Assembly: GCA_022425585.1 (NCBI GenBank)
Contig: JAKMFF010000123.1
Location: 1-13,989, forward strand
Direction of reading: 5' to 3'
Source of the DNA: Candidatus Poseidoniaceae archaeon
GTDB taxonomy: Archaea; Thermoplasmatota; Poseidoniia; Poseidoniales; Poseidoniaceae
Length of the DNA: 13,989 nt
Below the pieces are notes generated by a model. The model saw only the letters and a list, made by a program, of their open reading frames with translations, had not been told where the DNA came from and made no database searches. The translations under genes were made by a program, and so were the position numbers. Position 1 is the first letter of the stretch. Every line of letters starts with the position of its first letter. Below, piece by piece: positions 6,437 through 13,951 of the stretch.

Positions 6437-8185
6437 ATGGCTAAACCAGCACAAGTTGAATTCCCCGGACAAAAACGGCAAAGGGTGCGCCTTCGGGGGA
6501 CAAAGCACGCCAATGAAGCCACAGCAAAGAAGTTGAAGAAAGACTTGGGCCGGCTACTTGACAATCCATATTCACATTTGCCAGAGATGTTGTGGAAGGG
6601 CAAAATGCGCTGGGGCAGGACTGACCCCGTTACAAAAACTTTGAAAGAATTAGATAAAATTATCAAGAAAAAGTATGATACTAAATGGCTATCAAAGCGT
6701 ATGATGGCTAAGCGAGGCGATCCTGTGGCAAAGGCATTTGCTGGATCCATACACGCTTGTCATGATGAAGATTTTACCACCGTGGGGAAATTCTCTTCTG
6801 CGTCCTTTGGCTCAGCATCGTTTGTTCGAAGAGGCGATGGAAAACAGGGCTATCTCGCTGGTTTACAGAACTATTCTAATGTCACACTGAGAATGTTGCC
6901 GTGGGAAGAACACGCTAAGCGTGGTATGTACTTCTTCTCGTGGAAGGGTGGGTTTGTATGCACTGGCCCCGACCCGTCGCCGCCAGAAGAATGGATTGAA
7001 GATGTAATGTCAAGATCTCGTTTCAAATTCAAAAATGCTGAACATGATGGTGCTAAAATGTGGCTTACTGAAGATGTTGATTTGGATTCTGTATTATCTA
7101 ATGATATTGATGATGGTTACATCAAATTTACCTTCAAAAATGGTTCAATGGTCGTAATTGGTTTTGAGTCACTCAAGGTTGGGGATAAGAAAGATACCTC
7201 GTTTATTCAGCACCTTGCCTTGTCGATGCTGCCTCCGTTCTTGCCTTCCATTGTTGATATCGATGCATCTTGGAAGCCTTCAGGGTGGCCAAGTGATGCT
7301 GATTTGCCCCATGAAGCGGGTGAAGGGGTGGACAAAATACTCGATGCTTGGCAAGGCCTAGTAATGAATGAAGGATTGGTTGCCCAGGCCATCAAGCGAT
7401 CGGCCCTAGACTCAATTGAAAGTGGCCTAATTGTCAATTCTAACTGGATTTCAGGGGATGACTATGATGAAGTCAGAGAAGCATTGAGTGCTGTTGCAGG
7501 ATCAACAGATGAACAAGACCTTGCAGCCCATATCCTGATGGCCTGCTATGAAAGTGGTTTTGACGATGACATCGGTATGAGAATTAACACGAGAGGTGAA
7601 ACTTCTGAGCGAAAAACCCCAACGTTGGAAATTCTTGACGGTGCAAGCTGTGGCGATGTGCTTGGAGTGTTATGGGAAGATTACGGTCTTGCAGCGCTTG
7701 AGAAAATTGGTATTGAAGGTGATGAAGCAGAAGATATTTGGGGCAAGCAAAAAACCAAACCAAAACCGTTCGGTAAATTCCTCAAGAGCCTAGATTCTGC
7801 GCGCGAAAGTGCTAAGCTATCTGCCCGAATACCAACAAAATCAGGCGAATTGGGTGGTTCAAGTGGATACATCATCGACCTTATCCGAATCGGTCTGCTG
7901 GAAGGACTTGGTAAAGCGGAACGCGTAGCAACATCTAGACATTCTTCTATCGATGTTGCTGCAGCGGCATGGGCGTGGTTATTGGCTGCAGATAGGTCCT
8001 CTGGACAGGAGTGGCATTTTGATTCTGATGCCCGAAATAAAGCAGGTGCGTGGATGCAATCAACAAAGAAACTACTCGAATGCGGGGCTTTACTGTTAAA
8101 ATGTGAGGAAGCAGAATTAGCCGACCTTACCAATGAATGGTCTGAAAATTTAGCCCTACTGAGAACAGCAACCGGTGAGGCTTGA
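6437..8185 (+). CDS. Uncharacterised 582-residue soluble protein
   Basis: I do not recognise this family. The start is secure: ATG 6437 follows a strong Shine-Dalgarno. The first 110 residues are strongly basic, with runs such as KRQRVRLRGTKH and KKLKKDLGR, suggesting contact with nucleic acid or another acidic partner. Residues 110-280 look like a mixed alpha/beta domain rich in Phe and Trp (FFSWKGGFVCTG, MWLTEDVDLDS, FTFKNGSMVVIGF). From about 300 it is mostly helical and acidic (SGDDYDEVREALSAVAG, AAHILMACYESGFDDD), ending in an Ala/Leu-rich helical segment. There is no signal peptide, membrane helix, P-loop or evident catalytic motif. It is a single-gene unit: its 5' side faces the divergent PqqB-like gene and its 3' end meets the PLP-enzyme gene with a 2 bp gap. 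Codon use looks like its neighbours, so recent transfer is not indicated. Confidence 0.8.
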   Translation: MAKPAQVEFPGQKRQRVRLRGTKHANEATAKKLKKDLGRLLDNPYSHLPEMLWKGKMRWGRTDPVTKTLKELDKIIKKKYDTKWLSKRMMAKRGDPVAKAFAGSIHACHDEDFTTVGKFSSASFGSASFVRRGDGKQGYLAGLQNYSNVTLRMLPWEEHAKRGMYFFSWKGGFVCTGPDPSPPEEWIEDVMSRSRFKFKNAEHDGAKMWLTEDVDLDSVLSNDIDDGYIKFTFKNGSMVVIGFESLKVGDKKDTSFIQHLALSMLPPFLPSIVDIDASWKPSGWPSDADLPHEAGEGVDKILDAWQGLVMNEGLVAQAIKRSALDSIESGLIVNSNWISGDDYDEVREALSAVAGSTDEQDLAAHILMACYESGFDDDIGMRINTRGETSERKTPTLEILDGASCGDVLGVLWEDYGLAALEKIGIEGDEAEDIWGKQKTKPKPFGKFLKSLDSARESAKLSARIPTKSGELGGSSGYIIDLIRIGLLEGLGKAERVATSRHSSIDVAAAAWAWLLAADRSSGQEWHFDSDARNKAGAWMQSTKKLLECGALLLKCEEAELADLTNEWSENLALLRTATGEA

Positions 8186-8187
8186 AA

Positions 8188-9390
8188 TTAGACGTTTGCG
8201 AAACCGCGCTCAATACCTGCCCAGAGATCTTCAATATCTTCAATACCAATACTCATTCTTACATATCCAGGAACTAATCCAGCTGCATAACGTACATCTT
8301 CGGGAATCATCATGTGGCTAGAATTAAATGGACATTCAACAAGTGATTCCACTCCTCCAAGACTAGTTGCCTCGTAGATCATTTTGAGCCCGCGCATGAA
8401 AGCCAATGCTGCATCATCGCCGCCTTTTACTACAAACCCAATCATTCCAGTGCCCTTTGGCATAATTCTTTGTGCAACTTCATATTGTGGATGAGACTCT
8501 AAGGTCGGATGGTTTACTCTCTCAATCATTGAATGACTTTCCAGGCGCTTGGCTAATTCTGCTGCGTTAGCACATATTTTTGGCATTCGAACATGTAGTG
8601 TTCTCATCCCACGCTCTAACAAGAAACATGAATTTGGATCTGCACTACCGCCAAAATGCACCTTTCGATGGAATATATTCTCTATGTGTTCTCTCGACCC
8701 AACCACTGCGCCACCAATAATATCTGAGTGTCCACCCAAGTACTTGGTGGTAGAATGTATTACCAAATCTGCGCCAAGAGCCAACGGCTGACAACCCCAT
8801 GGAGATGTGAAAGTGTTGTCAATTATGCAGATTAGCCCGTGTTTCTTTGCTAATGTAGCCATTGCTTCAACGTCACAAACTTTCAACACCGGATTGGTTA
8901 ATGTTTCAATATACAGCACTTTGGTATTAGCTTGTATTGCTGCCTCATATGAACTAACATCGGTCATGTCTGCCATGGTTACTTCAATGCCAAACCGAGG
9001 AAATTCTTCAGTCATTAATCCGTATGTGCCACCATATACGTCAGCTGATGCAACTACGTGGTCACCCGATGATAACAGCGCCATTAGTGTAGAAGATATT
9101 GCCGCCATACCAGAAGAGAAAACCTCGCCATCTTCAGCACCTTCTAGTGAGCAGATCTTTTGGATTACTGCTTCTGCATTGACCGAGGTGATTCTTGTGT
9201 ATAATAGTGCATGATGTGCCCCTGCAGCCCATCCTGCGTATCTCTCATCGGTTAATTTGTAGGTTGAAGATTGAAAAATCGGGGTATTGACGGCATCGCC
9301 AACGTGATTGGTCCCTGAATGTACTGCCTTACTGCCAAATCCGGTTAATTTTGGTTGTGAATCTTCTGGCATTTTGTTGTCCTCAGCCAT
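8188..9390 (-). CDS. Cystathionine gamma-synthase/gamma-lyase-type PLP enzyme
   Basis: A 400-residue member of the Cys/Met-metabolism PLP family (fold type I), acting on cystathionine, homocysteine or O-acyl-homoserine. Visible elements are YTRITSVN (Tyr64, Arg66, which contacts the cofactor phosphate of the neighbouring subunit), FSSGMAA (91-97), the stacking Tyr119 in DVYGGTYG, IETLTNP, DNTF with Asp191, and HSTTKYLGGHSD with the PLP-binding Lys216. TSLGGVESLVE and VRMSIGIED near the C-terminus bind substrate carboxylate. Methionine gamma-lyases have Cys after the YG of the Tyr119 motif; here it is Gly121, which argues against that activity. Synthase versus lyase cannot be decided from motifs. 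ATG 9390 has GGTGG just upstream; Met7 is an alternative. It follows the EamA exporter gene by 44 bp on the same strand, which hints at a shared role in sulfur amino acids. Confidence 0.92.
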   Translation of the reverse strand: MAEDNKMPEDSQPKLTGFGSKAVHSGTNHVGDAVNTPIFQSSTYKLTDERYAGWAAGAHHALLYTRITSVNAEAVIQKICSLEGAEDGEVFSSGMAAISSTLMALLSSGDHVVASADVYGGTYGLMTEEFPRFGIEVTMADMTDVSSYEAAIQANTKVLYIETLTNPVLKVCDVEAMATLAKKHGLICIIDNTFTSPWGCQPLALGADLVIHSTTKYLGGHSDIIGGAVVGSREHIENIFHRKVHFGGSADPNSCFLLERGMRTLHVRMPKICANAAELAKRLESHSMIERVNHPTLESHPQYEVAQRIMPKGTGMIGFVVKGGDDAALAFMRGLKMIYEATSLGGVESLVECPFNSSHMMIPEDVRYAAGLVPGYVRMSIGIEDIEDLWAGIERGFANV

Positions 9391-9434
9391 GCCACCACTA
9401 GGTAGACTTTGAACGATGCGATGGAAAAATATGC

Positions 9435-10412
9435 CTATTCTGGGGTGTTTTCCTCGCTTGAAAAGAACTCAACAATGATATTGCCAATGAATAGCGAACC
9501 TCCGCCAACTAGTATCCATATACTCCAATCGACCATGTCAATACCCAAGCCGTACATTGTAGCCCAGACTGGTTCTAAAGCGTAGATTATCGCTGCTTGT
9601 ATTGGGTGTAAGTAACGCTGATAGAGGTTTAAGAATAACAGACAAAAGAACGAACCTCCAACTCCTAGTAGCAGTACTGGAATGATTACCCCGTCGGAAA
9701 ATATCAAAGTCCATTGTTCGCTGTTAGTTCCTTCACCAAGCAAAAATACCGTGATAGCAGAGCAAAGTGAGACGATAATAAATGATGTGGTAGAAACGCC
9801 AATTGGGTCTCTTCGAGAAGTAATATGTTGAGTAAATAGAATGTGAAGAGCAAAGATTAGGGCGCAAAATACGGTGATAAATTCAGCCATACCCCAAGTA
9901 AGATGTGGGGGGCCTTGGATAAATCCTGCACCGAAAGTCGCCAACGCCACTCCGATTATCATTATTTTAGTAGGTGGTTTTAGGTTGTATGCTGATGAAA
10001 TTAAGGCAGTAAAAACCACATAAAGCGATGTTAAAAATGCCGAAACTGAAGGATCTATGTTATCTAAGCCAATCATTTGTGACAAGTAGGCAACAAACAT
10101 CAGAACCCCTAAGACAATGCCGTCTTGCCAGATTTGCTTATCGGAAAGTGACTGTCTAGCTTTGTTAAAAAATATCAACATCATCAATGCCGCAATAGCA
10201 AATCGGGCAAATACTAAGACTGCAACAACTCCGTTGGTACCTAGAGAAGACTTTTCAGCGTCTAAAGAATCCAATGCTTGTTTCATCCAAATAAAAGTCG
10301 CTCCCCAAACTAATGTTACTGCGAGTAAAGCAATAATAGCAATCCTGCGTTGTTCTGGTGTTGCACTAAGTTCTAGGTTGTCCAAAACCGGTACGGTTTG
10401 GCCTTCGGACAT
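9435..10412 (-). CDS. EamA/DMT-family transporter
   Basis: A 325-residue inner-membrane protein of the drug/metabolite transporter superfamily with two EamA repeats and about ten membrane helices. After a polar leader (1-22), repeat 1 runs to about 167, with LVWGATFIWMKQAL (helix 1) and SAFLTSLYVVFTALIS (helix 4). Repeat 2 runs from about 172 to 316, with FALHILFTQHI and PIQAAIIYALEPVWATMYG, the usual EamA signature of helix 9. Family members export amino acids, metabolites or nucleotide sugars; E. coli EamA itself exports cysteine and O-acetylserine. Because the gene directly precedes the cystathionine-type enzyme, export or balance of a sulfur amino acid is a reasonable guess, not a demonstration. 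The start is ATG 10412; the upstream GGGAAT is only a weak ribosome site. It is divergent from the geranylgeranyl reductase gene. Confidence 0.88.
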   Translation of the reverse strand: MSEGQTVPVLDNLELSATPEQRRIAIIALLAVTLVWGATFIWMKQALDSLDAEKSSLGTNGVVAVLVFARFAIAALMMLIFFNKARQSLSDKQIWQDGIVLGVLMFVAYLSQMIGLDNIDPSVSAFLTSLYVVFTALISSAYNLKPPTKIMIIGVALATFGAGFIQGPPHLTWGMAEFITVFCALIFALHILFTQHITSRRDPIGVSTTSFIIVSLCSAITVFLLGEGTNSEQWTLIFSDGVIIPVLLLGVGGSFFCLLFLNLYQRYLHPIQAAIIYALEPVWATMYGLGIDMVDWSIWILVGGGSLFIGNIIVEFFSSEENTPE

Positions 10413-10514
10413 GATATTCCCAACAATTTCGAGTGCATTATCATGATGGTTAAAACTCTAATTAATTACTAATTGAAAGATAAGCCTCAAAGAGTGCTTG
10501 CTGTTAGTTACACT
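10413..10514. promoter_or_regulatory. Divergent promoter region between the EamA and reductase genes
   Basis: About 100 AT-rich bases separate the two divergent genes. TTTTAACC on the minus strand (near 10449-10456) is a TATA candidate for the EamA gene. The 10-base palindrome TAATTAATTA at 10459-10468 could contain the TATA element of the reductase gene, placing transcription start near 10490 and leaving a leader of about 25 bases before ATG 10515. I see no other operator-like repeat. Confidence 0.35.
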
Positions 10515-11882
10515 ATGGCTCAGACAATCAATTCATGGGAGTTGCCCATCGATACGGGAGAAGTTCCTGACAACAATAGCACATTTGATGCGATTGTTGT
10601 TGGTGGTGGACCGGGCGGCTCATCGGCCGCTGGGTACCTCGCAATGGCTGGTAAATCTGTACTGTTACTAGAGAAAGGGGTCTGGCCGCGTGACAAGATT
10701 TGCGGTGATGCTGTTGGCGGTAAATCGTTGAGTCACGTAAAGGCGTTAGGAGTCAAAGAAACTTTGGAGAGCAGTCCACATTTTAGAGTGACTGGTATCA
10801 AATTCTCATCACCTAAAGGAAATACTGTTAGAGTCGCACTACCAGAAGAAGATGTTCAGCGATTGGAAGCAGGATATGCGTTACCTAGAATACAATTTGA
10901 CCATTTATTGTTTGACAGATGCCAACACCTCGTTAGAGAAAGTGGCGGCATGGTAATTCAGGATTGTGCGGTGAAAGAGGTTTTGTTCGACGATGGAAAT
11001 GGTGGAGATGACCCCGGATTGGGCACCGGTAACTATCGTCACGCACATGGGGTCACAGTTACTATTGGTGGAAGAGGTGGCGAACAGAGGACTTATTTTT
11101 CTAAAGAGATTGTTGGTGCTGCTGGATATCAATGCCCTGTTGCTAAAGCTGTTGTCAAAGAATCCTTCTCCGAAGAAATGGTCAACAATACTCATTATTG
11201 CGGCGGCTATCGAGAATATTGGCGTAATGTCGAGGGATGTTCTGGTGGTGTTGGTGATATAGAAATCCATTTTGTTGACTCGATTATTCCAGGTTACTTC
11301 TGGATTTTCCCCGTCTCTGATGACGTCGTGAATGTTGGCGTGGGAATGGTGATTAATCTGTTAAAGAAAGAGAAAAAGAAGCTCAAAGCATTGCAAAAAG
11401 ATGTTATTGAAAATCATCCCCTTTTCAAAGAGCGATTTGCTAATTCTGAAATGATCAAAGGCAGCGGCAAAGGATGGCAACTACCGTTTGGCTCGCCTAG
11501 AAAGAAAGAGAAAAATCAACCTAGAAGGGCGAGTATGAATGGCATTCGACTGGTTGGCGATTCGGCATCATTAGTTGACCCGTTTTCTGGTGAAGGAGTT
11601 GGAAATGCCCTGGTAACTGGGGAGTTAGCGGCAAATCACATCCTTGAGGGAAAATCACCTGAACAATATCAAGAGGAAATGTGGAAAATGTTAGGCCCTG
11701 AATTAACTAATTCCTATCGCATGCAGAAATTAAGTCGTAAAAAGTGGCTACTAAATTGGTTCGTTGGTAAGGCTAGTAAGAAGCCGGTTATCCAAGAAAT
11801 GATGACTGAGATGATCGCATCAAAAGAGGCGCAAGAAAATCTACACTCGCCGTGGTTTATGTTCAAAACACTAATGTTTTAG
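10515..11882 (+). CDS. Geranylgeranyl reductase family flavoprotein
   Basis: Predicted to saturate the geranylgeranyl chains of archaeal membrane lipid precursors using FAD; related enzymes reduce other isoprenoids. In the 455-residue protein numbered from ATG 10515, the dinucleotide-binding motif VVGGGPGGSSAAGYL is at 28-42 with Glu53 at the end of strand 2. The family signature WPRDKICGDAVGG (57-69) follows, then IPGYFWIFP (258-266) and GDSASLVDPFSGEGVG (348-363), which closes the FAD site. A basic stretch (RKKEKNQPRR) sits before that last motif. The frame also opens at TTG 10473, adding 14 residues; ATG is preferred because a GxGxxG flavoprotein needs no such extension, though no clear ribosome site precedes either. 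It leads a four-gene cluster; the next gene's ribosome site GGTGA overlaps its stop codon. Archaea often carry several paralogues, so the exact isoprenoid substrate is open. Confidence 0.88.
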   Translation: MAQTINSWELPIDTGEVPDNNSTFDAIVVGGGPGGSSAAGYLAMAGKSVLLLEKGVWPRDKICGDAVGGKSLSHVKALGVKETLESSPHFRVTGIKFSSPKGNTVRVALPEEDVQRLEAGYALPRIQFDHLLFDRCQHLVRESGGMVIQDCAVKEVLFDDGNGGDDPGLGTGNYRHAHGVTVTIGGRGGEQRTYFSKEIVGAAGYQCPVAKAVVKESFSEEMVNNTHYCGGYREYWRNVEGCSGGVGDIEIHFVDSIIPGYFWIFPVSDDVVNVGVGMVINLLKKEKKKLKALQKDVIENHPLFKERFANSEMIKGSGKGWQLPFGSPRKKEKNQPRRASMNGIRLVGDSASLVDPFSGEGVGNALVTGELAANHILEGKSPEQYQEEMWKMLGPELTNSYRMQKLSRKKWLLNWFVGKASKKPVIQEMMTEMIASKEAQENLHSPWFMFKTLMF

Positions 11883-11893
11883 GTGATTAAATG
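11880..11893 (+). promoter_or_regulatory. Stop/Shine-Dalgarno/start coupling motif 1
   Basis: The bases TAGGTGATTAAATG combine the reductase stop (TAG), a GGTGA ribosome site and the start codon of the HAD gene. The identical 14 bases recur at 13591-13604. This geometry favours re-initiation by ribosomes finishing the upstream gene. Confidence 0.6.
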
Positions 11894-12676
11894 GATGCAA
11901 ATCTATCTGAAATTGATGCGGTATTCCTCGACCTTGATGGTACAATTTACCTTGGCGGCCAGCTCATTCCAGGCGCGATGGATTTCCTCAACAGATGTCA
12001 AGAAAAAGGCATTAAGCGGTTTTTCCTGTCCAATAATTCCAGTAGGTCAGTAAGCCAGTATTTAAAAAAATTAGCGGCTTTTGGAATCCCAGCAACAAAA
12101 GAAGATGTCTTACTCTCAACTCACGACCTGTTATCCTGGCTGAAAAATGCCGGTGTATCCCAAACCTGGTTGGTAGGAACTGAGGGTATGCGTGAAATGT
12201 TAGAGCAGGAAGGTATTACGACAAATAGTCCAAACCCACAATATGTTGTCCTTGGATATGATACAGAAATTTCCTATGAGAAGATTTCACAAGCGAGTAT
12301 TTTCCTTCATGCTGGAGTTCCGTTAGTCGCTAGTCACCCGGACATGGTCTGCCCTTCACCCGAAGGCGGATTACCTGACGTAGGCGCTTATCTTGCAATG
12401 TTTAAGGCAACTACTGGCAAAGACCCTGAGCATATTACGGGCAAACCAAATGCGGGAATGATATTACACAAAATAGAGGAGTTGGGTTTGCAGCCAAAAC
12501 GTTGTGCTATGGTTGGAGACCGGCTTTACACCGATATTGCAATGGCTAATCGTGCAGGTTGTGTTGGCGTTCTGGTATTATCTGGCGAGGCCACAATGGC
12601 TGATGTCGCTAAGTTAGAAGACGGAGCAGAACAACGCCCGCATATTATTGTGAGTAGTGTCGCTAAATTATTGTAA
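11891..12676 (+). CDS. NagD-like HAD phosphatase (subfamily IIA)
   Basis: A 261-residue phosphatase of the HAD-IIA group (NagD, p-nitrophenyl phosphatase and phosphoglycolate phosphatase relatives), dephosphorylating nucleotides or small phosphometabolites through an aspartyl-phosphate. Motif I is FLDLDGT with nucleophile Asp14 and acid/base Asp16; motif II is FLSNNSSRS (Ser47, Asn48); Lys185 in GKPNAGM is motif III; GDRLYTD (Asp210, Asp215) is motif IV. Between motifs II and III lies the large alpha/beta cap of the subfamily (about 75-180), with SHPDMVCPSPEGG at its end. Length is typical. It starts 8 bp after the reductase stop behind GGTGA, and the NERD gene follows after 9 bp. Its place behind a lipid-reductase gene could mean a prenyl or glycerol phosphate substrate, but nothing in the motifs shows that. 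Confidence 0.9.
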   Translation: MDANLSEIDAVFLDLDGTIYLGGQLIPGAMDFLNRCQEKGIKRFFLSNNSSRSVSQYLKKLAAFGIPATKEDVLLSTHDLLSWLKNAGVSQTWLVGTEGMREMLEQEGITTNSPNPQYVVLGYDTEISYEKISQASIFLHAGVPLVASHPDMVCPSPEGGLPDVGAYLAMFKATTGKDPEHITGKPNAGMILHKIEELGLQPKRCAMVGDRLYTDIAMANRAGCVGVLVLSGEATMADVAKLEDGAEQRPHIIVSSVAKLL

Positions 12677-12685
12677 GGTGTCTTC

Positions 12686-13597
12686 ATGAGTTTCCTAAAG
12701 CGCTTATCATGGTTGATGGAGAGGCGAAAGAAATACCCGCCCGATGACATTCATCGAGCTGGCGACTTAGCTGAAATGCGTTTGGCAAAACTATCAAGAG
12801 CAGCTGGACGAGATAATGGTTGGAAGATTTACGAATCGGTTAGAATCCCCGACCCTGATGGAGGTCGACGAGAAATCGATATGGTGATTATCGGTGGAAA
12901 CTCTATCCTAATAGTAGAACAGAAGCATTGGGCTGGCTCTTTTAGAATTAACAAAGAACACCATTTTATTCAAAAGCGCAAGAATGGCGATGAGCATAGC
13001 CATGATGGGGTAGCCGATAGGATTGCTAGAAAGGCGAGGTTATTGGCAGAGCTGCATCAGAACAGATTGGGTTTGGCTAACGAGGATTTACCTGATGTCC
13101 GAGTAATTGTTGCCATGACTCATCAGCGTCTAGATTGGCCGAGAATTCCAGAAGATCTAGCAGCAGAAATGGTCAATGAGAAAGGTTTTCTAGATATCAT
13201 AAAAGCCGTCAACCCCGGAAAACCAAATCCTGAATTGGTTGAAACTTTAGAAGGATTCAACACCTGGGATGAGGTTCACTTTCATGGTGGATTGATGAAC
13301 AAAGGTGATGTTTTTGAATTAGGCCTTGGATCTGATGTTGAGGAAATTTTTGCCAAGAGGGGTGGCGAAGTTACCGGAGCTACGGAACACAAAAGAGGTC
13401 TGTTTGCTATCTTTGATAAACAGCCTTCGAAGGCATCGATAAAAATTGGCAAAAAAAATGCTAATGTCACGCTAGCACACGGCGCTTGTCTCAATATGCA
13501 CGTAGTCGGTGAGCCAAAACCAAGGCAAATACCTTGGGCTTGTATTGATAAAATCGTACTTTCAAAGCCACCTGCTGAATGGAACAAAAATAGGTGA
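12686..13597 (+). CDS. NERD-domain protein (putative nuclease-related)
   Basis: A 303-residue protein whose N-terminal part (about 23-150) matches the NERD domain, a PD-(D/E)xK-like fold. The visible active-site set is Glu30 in GDLAE, REIDMVII with Asp65, and IVEQKHWAGSF with Glu78 and Lys80, giving the D-(12)-ExK arrangement expected of an intact endonuclease core. A helix follows (HDGVADRIARKARLLAELHQ). Residues 150-303 hold no motif I know, with a Gly-rich stretch near 210-230 and a basic, beta-rich end. The first 17 residues are basic and partly hydrophobic. There is no signal peptide or clear membrane anchor, and no fused helicase or kinase, which many NERD proteins have. GGTG overlaps the end of the preceding gene, 9 bp away. 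DNA repair, processing or defence are all possible roles. Confidence 0.82.
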   Translation: MSFLKRLSWLMERRKKYPPDDIHRAGDLAEMRLAKLSRAAGRDNGWKIYESVRIPDPDGGRREIDMVIIGGNSILIVEQKHWAGSFRINKEHHFIQKRKNGDEHSHDGVADRIARKARLLAELHQNRLGLANEDLPDVRVIVAMTHQRLDWPRIPEDLAAEMVNEKGFLDIIKAVNPGKPNPELVETLEGFNTWDEVHFHGGLMNKGDVFELGLGSDVEEIFAKRGGEVTGATEHKRGLFAIFDKQPSKASIKIGKKNANVTLAHGACLNMHVVGEPKPRQIPWACIDKIVLSKPPAEWNKNR

Positions 13598-13604
13598 TTA
13601 AATG
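13591..13604 (+). promoter_or_regulatory. Stop/Shine-Dalgarno/start coupling motif 2
   Basis: A second copy of the 14 bases seen at 11880-11893. Here the upstream gene is read in a different frame and ends at the TGA inside GGTGATT (13595-13597). The SemiSWEET start follows four bases later. Confidence 0.6.
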
Positions 13605-13871
13605 CCGTCTTTAGTGATTGAAGCAATTGGTGTTGCGGCCGGCATTATTGGTGTTTTGGCCTGGGGGCCACAGATACTCGAGGTATGGAAACATGAGCGC
13701 CATGAAGGAATTTCACTACCGACATTCATGATTGTTGCATTATCCCTATCTTTATGGTTAATTTATGGGATCGCCATCTCCTCTAAAGCAATGATTTTCT
13801 CTAATATATTGACTTTATCAGTAATAGCCCTAGTGATAATTGGCGTTATTCGTATTAGAAGAAAAGTGTGA
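13602..13871 (+). CDS. SemiSWEET sugar transporter (PQ-loop/MtN3 family)
   Basis: An 89-residue membrane protein with three helices (about 5-25, 38-58 and 63-83), the half-size prokaryotic relative of SWEET sugar transporters; it works as a homodimer and lets sugars equilibrate across the membrane. The PQ motif is Pro23-Gln24 in AWGPQILEVWK, followed by the loop HEGISLPTF. LWLIYGI closes helix 2, and Asn68 in FSNILTLS is at the helix 3 position that lines the substrate pocket in studied SemiSWEETs. The C-terminus RIRRKV is basic, as expected on the cytoplasmic side. It is the last gene of the reductase cluster, 4 bp after the NERD gene. Substrate sugar cannot be predicted. Confidence 0.9.
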   Translation: MPSLVIEAIGVAAGIIGVLAWGPQILEVWKHERHEGISLPTFMIVALSLSLWLIYGIAISSKAMIFSNILTLSVIALVIIGVIRIRRKV

Positions 13872-13898
13872 AACTCCCTGATTGATTTTCGTGAAGTT

Positions 13899-13905
13899 GA
13901 TATAT
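13899..13905 (+). promoter_or_regulatory. Possible TATA box for the gene starting at 13952
   Basis: GATATAT lies about 50 bases before the ATG at 13952, in the 80 bp gap after SemiSWEET. It would place transcription start near 13929 and leave a leader of about 23 bases that includes a GTGAT ribosome-site candidate. This suggests the reductase cluster ends with SemiSWEET. Confidence 0.35.
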
Positions 13906-13951
13906 GTGTACTCTTTGGGCACTATGTAACCGGGTTAAGTAGTGTGATTTT

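Noticed and set aside
7681..8133. Open frame of 150 codons on the minus strand opposite the 582-residue gene
   Set aside because: Ser/Ala-rich translation without motifs, no ribosome site, and the plus-strand gene has a strong one. Long antisense frames are expected from its codon use.
8807..9214. Open frame of 135 codons on the plus strand opposite the PLP-enzyme gene
   Set aside because: It lies wholly antisense to a gene with complete family motifs, and its translation is low-complexity Ser/Thr/Ala without any domain.
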